Shown: positions 10,573 through 17,607 of the stretch, in pieces
Layout: each line of letters opens with the position of its first letter
Position numbering within the stretch: position 1 is the stretch's first letter
NCBI RefSeq assembly: GCF_033842475.1
Contig: NZ_JAWXYB010000018.1
Span: 1,037,501-1,101,500, forward strand
From: Acidiphilium acidophilum
GTDB lineage: Bacteria > Pseudomonadota > Alphaproteobacteria > Acetobacterales > Acetobacteraceae
DNA: 64,000 nucleotides
Reading direction: 5' to 3'
Notes under the pieces: model-generated
Databases searched by the model: none
What the model was told of the DNA's origin: nothing
What the model saw: only the letters and a program-made list of their open reading frames with translations
Made by a program: the position numbers and the translations under genes

Positions 10573-11269
10573 TCTCCTCGCTGATCGGGCCCGCCTGAAC
10601 CTGCGGACCCGAAGGTGCGGCGCGCGTTGCCATCATCATCATCGGGCGGATCGGCGATCGCGTGGCGATCTGCATGTGGGTGACCGGGCCGACGGTGGCA
10701 CCCAGTGCCGTGGCGGCGGCCCTGGCCTCCGCGCGCATCTGGCCGACCGCATCGGCGATCGCAGCCGAGCGGGTCTGGCGGAGGGCTGCCTCGCTGAGGC
10801 CGGCACCGATCGAGTCGAGCAGAATGCCGTCATGCTGGAAGGTGCCAATCAATTTGCGGACCGGCGCTGCGGCGGCTGTATCCGGGGCGGCATCGAACGT
10901 CAGAGTGGCGGTTTGCTCCGCACGCCACCTCGTGCGTTTCTGATCGGTGGGCTCGACGCTGTAGGAGCCTGTTGTGGCGCGCAGACCCTTCAGCGCGCGT
11001 GCCCCGGCCAGGAGAGCGGCCATGCGGCGATTGACGTCGGCCTGGGCTTTCGCGGGACTCGGGGATTGGCTCTCGACTGTGAGCGTTGCCAGCATCTGGT
11101 CCGGCGCATGATCCGCGTGGCCGGTGACTGCAAGGCTGAGTTGAGTCGGAGGGGGTGTGCTCGGCGCGGCGCGGATGGTGGCCGAACCAAGCGACCAGGC
11201 GAGGGCGGCGATGAGCGTGGCGACGCCGAGGCGCAGGGCTGCGGATCGGCCGGGGACGAGCGTTTTCAT
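10535..11269 (-). CDS. SIMPL-domain (DUF541) periplasmic protein
   Basis: Probable exported protein of the SIMPL/DUF541 family (relatives include YggE and BP26), whose molecular role is poorly defined and often linked to oxidative stress. The chosen ATG at 11269 gives 244 residues beginning with a signal peptide: Lys, a hydrophobic run LGVATLIAALAWSLG, and a likely cleavage after an Ala near residue 34. The mature part alternates short strands and a long helix with ISEEINLSATITL at the C-terminus, as in the family. A Met run (MMMMA) near residue 210 is unusual. The 3' end overlaps the upstream glycosyltransferase gene by 38 bp on the other strand. Confidence 0.75.
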   Translation of the reverse strand: MKTLVPGRSAALRLGVATLIAALAWSLGSATIRAAPSTPPPTQLSLAVTGHADHAPDQMLATLTVESQSPSPAKAQADVNRRMAALLAGARALKGLRATTGSYSVEPTDQKRTRWRAEQTATLTFDAAPDTAAAAPVRKLIGTFQHDGILLDSIGAGLSEAALRQTRSAAIADAVGQMRAEARAAATALGATVGPVTHMQIATRSPIRPMMMMATRAAPSGPQVQAGPISEEINLSATITLSNR

Positions 11270-11337
11270 GGCGATATCATCGCCGATCAACGCCAATTTC
11301 GCCAGAGCCGGGCCGATCGCGCCGTCGTCAGGAAAAA

Positions 11338-12576
11338 ATGGGGGGCGTCCCTTGCCGAACGCCAATGGTGACCGCATTGTCTCAATTGATGGATGGACCT
11401 GCCGCCTTCGAGATGATCGGTCGTTTTTCGGCGGAGTCCGTTCCGGCGGTATCGCGCTTTGCCGCCTTCCGTCGCGCCGTGCTCGATCCGGACGGGGCCG
11501 AGTGTGCATTCCGTCATGCGCCCGATCGGATCGTCGATGTCGTGCCGCAGGGGTTGGTGGTCGACCGAACGATATTCGGCGAGGGCCAACCGGCGATCGC
11601 CGGTCTGCGCGACGAGCCGCGGCATCGCCTGGCCCAGGTCGTAAGCCTCGTGTTGCGCGACGCGGTTCTTGCGCCGGATTCGATGGCCGTGTTGAGCGAG
11701 ACGCGTGGGTTCTTCGAGCCCTCGGTCAATAACCTCGCGGTCTGGAACAATCGCCTGTCCTCGATCGATCCGAATTTTCGCGATGCCGGACCGGGGGCGT
11801 GGATGCTCGCGGAGCCTGATGCGGCGATCCCGTATGTCGATGCGGTTGCGATGCCGGTCGTGGGCGTCGGGGGCAGCAATTACGGGCATTTTCTCTATGA
11901 CGGGCTGGCGGCGGTAGTGTTGCATCGTCGGCTGCTGGGTGCCGCCGTGCGCGCTGCGGGGCGCGTATTGCTGCCCTGGCAGGCCGAGATTCTTGCGGCG
12001 CTAGGCCTGCTCGACGATTACATCACGCTCGACCGGCCGACCCGGTTCCGCAAGATCCTGACCAGCACGATGCTGTCGTTTACCGTCTCCTATCCGAACC
12101 GGTTTGTCCGGACGGTGTTCGACCAGATGCGGTTTCAGCTTGGCGGCGCGCCGGGCGGGGCGCGCCGGGTGATGATTTCGCGGGACGAGGCGACCAACCG
12201 GCGGATCATGGATCATCGTGACGTCATCGAGGCGATTGCGGTGGCGCAGGGATTCGAAATCGTCCGACCGGCTGAACTGAGTGTCGCGGCGCAGGTGCGG
12301 ATGTTTGCGTCCGCGCGTTGGGTGATCGGAGAATCCGGGGCGGGGCTCGCCAATATCGGGTTCTGCCCGCCCGGGGCTTCGGTGCTGGAACTGCAGCCGG
12401 ACCGGTTTTCCGACGGGTGGACCCGTGCGGCGTGCCATCTGCTCGGTTTGCGATGGCATGGCTTGTTCGCGCGATCCGAGCCGGAAGGTGCGGAGAGCGT
12501 GCCGGGTGAGTTTCATTTCGACATCGAGCCGGACACGTTCCGCGCCGCGCTTGCCGTGCTGCTGGGGACGGGGTGA
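11338..12576 (+). CDS. Glycosyltransferase family 61 (DUF563) protein
   Basis: Probable sugar transferase for a surface glycan, 412 residues. GT61 features: a GGSNYGHFLYDG segment at residues 178-189 and the C-terminal donor-site region GESGAGLANIGFCPPG at about 331-346, followed by SVLEL. The ATG at 11338 has an AGG five bases upstream. A later ATG at 11365 lacks any ribosome binding site, so I prefer 11338. It overlaps the next gene by 4 bp (GTGA), so the two are probably co-translated. The exact sugar and acceptor are unknown. Confidence 0.8.
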   Translation: MGGVPCRTPMVTALSQLMDGPAAFEMIGRFSAESVPAVSRFAAFRRAVLDPDGAECAFRHAPDRIVDVVPQGLVVDRTIFGEGQPAIAGLRDEPRHRLAQVVSLVLRDAVLAPDSMAVLSETRGFFEPSVNNLAVWNNRLSSIDPNFRDAGPGAWMLAEPDAAIPYVDAVAMPVVGVGGSNYGHFLYDGLAAVVLHRRLLGAAVRAAGRVLLPWQAEILAALGLLDDYITLDRPTRFRKILTSTMLSFTVSYPNRFVRTVFDQMRFQLGGAPGGARRVMISRDEATNRRIMDHRDVIEAIAVAQGFEIVRPAELSVAAQVRMFASARWVIGESGAGLANIGFCPPGASVLELQPDRFSDGWTRAACHLLGLRWHGLFARSEPEGAESVPGEFHFDIEPDTFRAALAVLLGTG

Positions 12577-13490
12577 CCGTGCGGGTCGCATCCGTGGGGG
12601 GAATGGCGGGCGAGGCGGGCTGGACCTGGCTCGACGATGCGCTGGTGGTGCCGGAACCGTTCGGCGTGCTCGATCAGGCGGGCGCGCTGTGCCGGGGGGT
12701 GATGCCGACGAGATTGCCGGACCCGGATGAAATCCCGGTCATTGCTGATGCGGTGATCCCGATCGCCAGTGGCTCATCGGTTCCATTGGGGGTGTTTCTC
12801 GGCGCGCAACTCGGTGCCGCCATGCTTGGCGGGGCGGGGCTGATCGGTGCCGCGCTGACGGCGCCGCAACTCGATGCGATGGCGATGCTCGGATTGCTGG
12901 GGCGTTATACGCCGATTTCCGGGCCGGTCAGGGTGACGCGGGTGGGGATGGCACCGGTCGACCGAGGGTTGTCGCGGTTGGTTCGCCCTGCGATCGACAC
13001 GTTGCGGTTCTGTGCCGAACCGTTCGAGGCGGTAAAAGCGGTTGCCATTCTGACCCCGCCCGGTTTGGCGCGGTTCGACCGGTCCAACGACGCGGGGTTG
13101 CGGGTGTGGCTGCGCGCGCGGGGTGTGGCGGTGCTCGACCTCGACAGGATGTTGCTCGACCACCACCCGCTCGGTCTGCTCGATCTGATCGCGCTGCTCG
13201 CCGCCTGCCGGATCGTGCTTATCGACGATGCCCGCCAGGCGTCTCTGCTCGGTTTCTGCGATCCCGGCGCGGTGGTGATCGAGCTCGGCGTCGAGGGGTG
13301 GGCGCAGCCGGAGATAGCGGAGGCGATACGGCTGTTCGCGCTTGCGCGCCGGACGGTTCTGACCCCGGCGCCGCGTTATCCGGTCAAGTCGCCGCTGCCG
13401 ATCGGGGCGAGCCGGATGATGAGTATCGAGGTCGATATCGGCGCGCTGGACGCGGCGCTCGCAGGGCTGCTTACACTCGTCAACGCTTGA
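12573..13490 (+). CDS. Degenerate GT61-like protein, coupled to the GT61 gene
   Basis: A 305-residue protein with no family that I recognise at first sight, but it can be laid over the GT61 protein encoded just upstream. Residues 101-125 (MAMLGLLGRY then SGPVRVTRV) parallel the GT61 stretch AALGLLDDY then DRPTRFRKI. Residues 211-238 (ACRIVLIDD then LLGFCDPGAVVIEL) parallel ARWVIGESGAGLANIGFCPPGASVLEL. The polar motif residues are gone: NYGHFLYDG becomes VPLGVFLGA and GESGAG becomes IDDARQ. It may be a pseudo-enzyme partner or a decaying duplicate. GTG start at 12573 overlaps the GT61 stop by 4 bp. Confidence 0.6.
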   Translation: MTVRVASVGGMAGEAGWTWLDDALVVPEPFGVLDQAGALCRGVMPTRLPDPDEIPVIADAVIPIASGSSVPLGVFLGAQLGAAMLGGAGLIGAALTAPQLDAMAMLGLLGRYTPISGPVRVTRVGMAPVDRGLSRLVRPAIDTLRFCAEPFEAVKAVAILTPPGLARFDRSNDAGLRVWLRARGVAVLDLDRMLLDHHPLGLLDLIALLAACRIVLIDDARQASLLGFCDPGAVVIELGVEGWAQPEIAEAIRLFALARRTVLTPAPRYPVKSPLPIGASRMMSIEVDIGALDAALAGLLTLVNA

Positions 13491-13515
13491 CTTTTCAGGG
13501 GTTCGGGGAGATATC
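13487..13515 (+). promoter_or_regulatory. Candidate promoter for the DEAD-box helicase gene
   Basis: TTGACT at 13487-13492 (overlapping the upstream stop codon) is followed after 17 bp by GATATC at 13510-13515. The -35 is good, the -10 poor (3 of 6). It would give a leader of more than 100 nt before the helicase ATG, as often seen for cold-regulated helicases, but this is inference. Confidence 0.25.
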
Positions 13516-13655
13516 AGGGGGGATCGGCGCGCGAAACGGTGCCGATTTATTCATGCCTGATCCGGTAATCTTTGTTACAGCCGGTCGCAGCCCTCTTATC
13601 CGTATTGGTCGCTGATTTGCCCGAATCCAAGGATTTCGATTCATCCCGTCCCGAA

Positions 13656-15356
13656 ATGCAGGCCCTGCCGGAAACGCCGAGCGAGCCGGTGTCCGTGAAC
13701 CCGCCAGCGGAGGGTGTTGATCTGTCCGCCTCGCATGGCCAGGAGGACGTTGTCGGGCCGGATGAGGCTTCGGCGGCGGTGACCACGTTTGCCGATCTCG
13801 GGCTTTCGGAGCCGGTGCTTCAGGCGCTGACCGAGAAGGGTTACTCGATCCCGACGCCGATCCAGGAGCAGGCGATCCCGATCGTGCTGATGGGGCGGGA
13901 TGTGCTTGGTTGTGCGCAGACCGGAACTGGCAAGACCGCGAGCTTCACCCTGCCGATGCTCGATATTCTCTCTGGCTCGCGGGCACGGGCGCGGATGCCG
14001 CGGTCGTTGATTCTGGAACCCACCCGTGAACTCGCGTTGCAGGTTGCCGAGAATTTCGTTCAGTACGGTAAGCATCTGAAACTCACGCATGCGCTGCTGA
14101 TCGGCGGCGAAAGCATGGGCGAGCAGCGTGATGTGCTGACTCGCGGGGTGGATGTGCTGATCGCGACGCCGGGGCGGTTGATCGATATTTTCGAGCGCGG
14201 CGGTCTGCTGCTGTCGGACGTTCGGGTTCTGGTGATCGATGAGGCGGATCGCATGCTCGACATGGGGTTCATTCCCGATATCGAGCGGATCGTGGCGATG
14301 CTGCCGCCTCTGCGCCAGACGCTGTTTTTCTCGGCCACGATGGCGCCCGAAATCAAGCGCCTGGCGGATGCATTCCTGTCGAATCCGAAGGAAATCAGCG
14401 TCTCCAAGCCGGCTTCGGTATCCAAGATGATCACCGAAGGGTTGTTCCTCGTGGCGACGCATGACAAGCGTGAGGCGCTGCGGCGGTTGATCCGGACTGA
14501 GGATGTGCAGAACGCGCTGGTGTTCTGCAATCGCAAGCGCGATGTCGACATTCTGTACAAATCGCTGGTGCGGCACAAGTTTTCGGCTGGCATGCTGCAT
14601 GGCGACATGCCGCAATCGGCCCGGTTCGCGACGCTCGAATCCTTCAAGGCCGGGGCGATTCGCCTGCTGGTGTGTTCGGATGTCGCGGCGCGCGGGATCG
14701 ATATCGGCGGTCTCTCGCATGTGTTCAATTTCGATGTGCCCCATCATGCCGAGGATTATGTTCATCGGATTGGTCGTACCGGTCGAGCCGGGCTTGAAGG
14801 ACGGGCGCTGACGCTGGCGACGCCGGAAGATCGGCTGGCGGTGGAGGCGATCGAGAAACTCACCGGACACGCGATCCCGCCGCTGAGCGTCGAAGGGCTC
14901 GATCCGGTCGATTGGGCTGAGGATGACAAGCGAGGACGCCGGCGAGGGCGCGGCGGGTCTGCGGGCCGCCCGGCGCCGGTGCGCGAGGTTGCAAAGCGCC
15001 GGGACGCGACGCCGGTGGTCGACGTGGAAGCGGTCGAGGCGTCTGCTGAGACGGTTGCGCCACGCCAGCGAAGCGAGCAGCGGCCTTCACGCAATGCGGA
15101 TCGTTCACCGCGCCGGGAGCGTGATGCCGGCCCGCGCCGGGAGCGTGACGATGGCCCGCGCCGGGAGCGCGATGGCGCGTCGCGCCGGGGCCGCGATGTC
15201 GAGGATCGCGAGGAGCGCGGCGTGGTGGTAGGGTTCGGCGGCGATGTTCCGGCCTTCATGCAGATCACGCGGCGAACGCGGGATGCCAGGGTCGATCTTT
15301 CGTCGCACGATGATGAAACGAGCACGGATAGCGAGGATACGGAGATCGCGGCATGA
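13656..15356 (+). CDS. DEAD-box ATP-dependent RNA helicase, RhlE-like
   Basis: Unwinds RNA duplexes, probably in ribosome assembly or mRNA turnover. All core motifs are present: Q motif TPIQEQ, Walker [21 protein letters not shown] and HRIGRTGR. A basic low-complexity C-terminal tail follows, with three RRERD(A/D)G-type repeats near residues 486-512. The ATG at 13656 gives 566 residues. The frame is open further up with TTG codons at 13572 and 13617, so the N-terminus is uncertain; no clear ribosome binding site helps. The stop overlaps the start of the acyl-CoA dehydrogenase gene (ATGA). Confidence 0.88.
   Translation: MQALPETPSEPVSVNPPAEGVDLSASHGQEDVVGPDEASAAVTTFADLGLSEPVLQALTEKGYSIPTPIQEQAIPIVLMGRDVLGCAQTGTGKTASFTLPMLDILSGSRARARMPRSLILEPTRELALQVAENFVQYGKHLKLTHALLIGGESMGEQRDVLTRGVDVLIATPGRLIDIFERGGLLLSDVRVLVIDEADRMLDMGFIPDIERIVAMLPPLRQTLFFSATMAPEIKRLADAFLSNPKEISVSKPASVSKMITEGLFLVATHDKREALRRLIRTEDVQNALVFCNRKRDVDILYKSLVRHKFSAGMLHGDMPQSARFATLESFKAGAIRLLVCSDVAARGIDIGGLSHVFNFDVPHHAEDYVHRIGRTGRAGLEGRALTLATPEDRLAVEAIEKLTGHAIPPLSVEGLDPVDWAEDDKRGRRRGRGGSAGRPAPVREVAKRRDATPVVDVEAVEASAETVAPRQRSEQRPSRNADRSPRRERDAGPRRERDDGPRRERDGASRRGRDVEDREERGVVVGFGGDVPAFMQITRRTRDARVDLSSHDDETSTDSEDTEIAA
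15111..15197 (+). repeat. 24-bp tandem repeat encoding RRERD-type octapeptides
   Basis: Three units starting at 15111, 15135 and 15159 begin with CGCCGGGAGCG and are followed by a diverged fourth at 15183 (CGCCGGGGCCG). They encode [24 protein letters not shown] and RRGRD in the disordered tail of the helicase. The copies differ mainly at third positions and in the last residues, which fits an old expansion under protein-level selection. Confidence 0.85.
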
Positions 15357-16579
15357 ACGAGATGCTCAGGGTGGCCCCGGCTACCGATACGAAAGCCGCC
15401 AGGAAAGGCGGATTTTCACAATTCGACTGGGCAGACCCGTTTCATCTCGACACGCAATTGACCGAGGATGAGCACGCGATCCGTGATGCTGCCCATGCCT
15501 ATTGTCAGGATAAACTGTTTCCGCGCGTGCTCCAGGCGTTTCGTCATGAGAGTTTCGACCGTGAGATCGTCTCCGAAATGGGGGAGATGGGGTTTCTCGG
15601 GGCGACGCTTTCGGATCATGGCTGCGCAGATGTGTCCTATGTCGCCTACGGGTTGATCGCGCGCGAGCTCGAACGGGTGGATAGCGGGTATCGTTCGGTA
15701 TTTTCGGTGCAATCCTCGCTGGTGATGTACCCGATCGATGCGTTCGGATCGCCGGCGCAGAAGGATAAATACCTGCCTAAGCTGCGGGCGGGCGAATGGG
15801 TGGGTTGTTTCGGGCTGACCGAACCGGATGCCGGCTCCGATCCTGGTTCGATGCGCACGCGGGCGCGCAAGGTGGATGGCGGGTATCTGCTCAACGGGTC
15901 GAAAACCTGGATCAGCAATGCGCCGATCGCGGACATGATGCTGGTGTGGGCGAAGGACGACGCGGATGTGATCCGCGGGTTTCTGATCGATCGGGGTGCT
16001 GCCGGACTGGAGACACCCAAGATCGAGGGCAAATTCTCGTTACGCGCATCGGTGACCGGCATGATCATGTTGAGCGATGTGTTCGTGCCTGATGATCATA
16101 TGCTGCCGGGCGTGAAGGGGCTGCGCGGGCCGTTTTCATGCCTGAACAATGCGCGCTACGGGATTGCCTGGGGATCGCTGGGAGCGGCGGAGTTCTGCTG
16201 GCATGCGGCACGGCAGTACACGCTCGACCGTCAGATGTTCGGCCGTCCGCTTGCGGCGACCCAGCTGGTGCAGAAAAAGCTTGCCGACATGCAGACCGAG
16301 ATCGCTCTCGGCCTGCAAGGTGCGTTGCGACTCGGACGCCTGCTCGATGCCGGGGAGGCCGCGCCCGAGATGATCTCATTGATGAAACGAAATAATTGCG
16401 GCAAGGCGCTGGATATCGCCCGCCTCTCGCGCGACATGCACGGCGGTAACGGCATCGTCGATGAGTATCATGTGATCCGGCACCTGATGAACCTCGAAAC
16501 CGTGAACACCTATGAGGGAGCGCATGACGTGCATGCGCTGATTCTCGGGCGGGCGCAGACGGGGATTTCGGCGTTCTGA
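15353..16579 (+). CDS. gcdH: Acyl-CoA dehydrogenase, glutaryl-CoA dehydrogenase type
   Basis: FAD enzyme that oxidatively decarboxylates glutaryl-CoA to crotonyl-CoA in lysine/tryptophan and glutarate breakdown. At 408 residues it has family length. Visible signatures: [16 protein letters not shown] (about residues 113-128, with the substrate-binding Arg), [14 protein letters not shown] (about 145-158), and [15 protein letters not shown] near the C-terminus with the catalytic Glu. These favour GcdH over short- or medium-chain dehydrogenases. The ATG overlaps the helicase stop by 4 bp, an odd functional pairing. It converges on the FeeM-like gene. Confidence 0.88.
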   Translation: MNEMLRVAPATDTKAARKGGFSQFDWADPFHLDTQLTEDEHAIRDAAHAYCQDKLFPRVLQAFRHESFDREIVSEMGEMGFLGATLSDHGCADVSYVAYGLIARELERVDSGYRSVFSVQSSLVMYPIDAFGSPAQKDKYLPKLRAGEWVGCFGLTEPDAGSDPGSMRTRARKVDGGYLLNGSKTWISNAPIADMMLVWAKDDADVIRGFLIDRGAAGLETPKIEGKFSLRASVTGMIMLSDVFVPDDHMLPGVKGLRGPFSCLNNARYGIAWGSLGAAEFCWHAARQYTLDRQMFGRPLAATQLVQKKLADMQTEIALGLQGALRLGRLLDAGEAAPEMISLMKRNNCGKALDIARLSRDMHGGNGIVDEYHVIRHLMNLETVNTYEGAHDVHALILGRAQTGISAF

Positions 16580-16614
16580 GAGCAGCTTGACTTCATTGTG
16601 GTGCCGCTGTTCGA

Positions 16615-17400
16615 TCAAACGGCTTTTGGTGTCGGAATCGTTTCTACTGCAGTGAACGAGACCGATTGTCGCTGCGGTTCCGGTGTCACTTCGACCTCTT
16701 GCCCTTCCATGAATCTTCGATAAATCGGATCCCGTTTTGAAAGACTGCCGAGCGATGACAAGAGACCGTTGATCGGTCGGTGCCCATGACAGTCGCATCC
16801 CATCAGCGCAGTCTGGACAGCAAGATCCGGATAACTCCGGGGGGGTCCGATCAACTTGAATCCCATACGCCGGTAAAATGGTATATGGTTAGCGGAAACA
16901 GCCGCAAACATGACAGAGGCATTGAAGTGGATTATCAGGTATCCGATCATTCTGAAGAGTGCCTGTGTCACCGCGAGATCGCTGCCGAACTGAGGACTGC
17001 GTGACAGACGCGTCACCTCGATCGATCGCTCTGGGCGACCATCCTCCTGTAGCAGGGCGAGGTGTTGGTCGATCTCTTCCTGAAAGATCTCGTAGGCGGG
17101 AATGGCACATTCGGGGGTACGGGCTGATGGTTCGAGTAGAATGCATACCCGGGCTGAAGCGATCGGCGTACCGCCGCGATACAACAACAGCGTCCTGTTC
17201 GTTTCGTTATCGTACTTGTCGAGATAGATCCGTTTGTCTGAATGGTGCAGATAACCGGCGCTCGCGTAAGCCTCGTAGCGTAGCCGCCAAGCGTTTTGAA
17301 AATCCAGGGCAGATGTCGCCAGTTTGGCGACGACGGGAACGGACTTCCTGCGGCTGCGTCCCAAGCACTCTGCTTGTTGAAGCAACGAATGTTCCAGCAT
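16615..17400 (-). CDS. FeeM-like N-acyl amino acid synthase (GNAT superfamily)
   Basis: Probable transferase joining a fatty acyl chain, from acyl-ACP, to an amino acid; relatives make N-acyl amino acids and resemble autoinducer synthases. The 261 residues show the FeeM/GNAT pattern: WRLRYEAYASAGY near 38-50, a central strand with SIEVTRLSRSP (about 125-135), and FAAVSANHIPFYRRMGFKLIG (about 164-184), where GNAT enzymes bind the cofactor thioester. An AAGGA ribosome binding site lies 7 bp before the ATG. It is transcribed divergently from the GGDEF-EAL gene across a 207-bp AT-rich spacer. The family call is from pattern recognition; the product is not known. Confidence 0.65.
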   Translation of the reverse strand: MLEHSLLQQAECLGRSRRKSVPVVAKLATSALDFQNAWRLRYEAYASAGYLHHSDKRIYLDKYDNETNRTLLLYRGGTPIASARVCILLEPSARTPECAIPAYEIFQEEIDQHLALLQEDGRPERSIEVTRLSRSPQFGSDLAVTQALFRMIGYLIIHFNASVMFAAVSANHIPFYRRMGFKLIGPPRSYPDLAVQTALMGCDCHGHRPINGLLSSLGSLSKRDPIYRRFMEGQEVEVTPEPQRQSVSFTAVETIPTPKAV

Positions 17401-17508
17401 CTTTTATCCTTGAGAATGAATGCGATGAAGCAAGCGGTCAAGAAACATCATGATTAGTGAAAGATCAGGCCATATCCTTCATAAGGCGATAATCATAAAG
17501 GTTTAAGG

Positions 17509-17539
17509 TTGATTATTTGTAGAGATATTTAGATATAAT
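17509..17539 (+). promoter_or_regulatory. Candidate promoter for the GGDEF-EAL gene in the AT-rich spacer
   Basis: The 207-bp spacer 17401-17607 is very AT-rich and carries both divergent promoters. On the plus strand TTGATT (17509-17514) and a perfect TATAAT (17534-17539) are 19 bp apart, slightly long. Transcription from it would start about 60 nt before the GTG at 17608. No plausible promoter stood out for the minus-strand gene. Confidence 0.35.
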
Positions 17540-17607
17540 TTAGAAAGGATTGAAATATCCCAATTCTAAAAAAAACACTTAAGTTTGTAGACCCGCTATG
17601 GCGTTAC

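Noticed and set aside
15111-15197. Possible CRISPR-like tandem repeats
   Set aside because: The 24-bp units have no spacers, lie in frame in the helicase tail and encode RRERD octapeptides.
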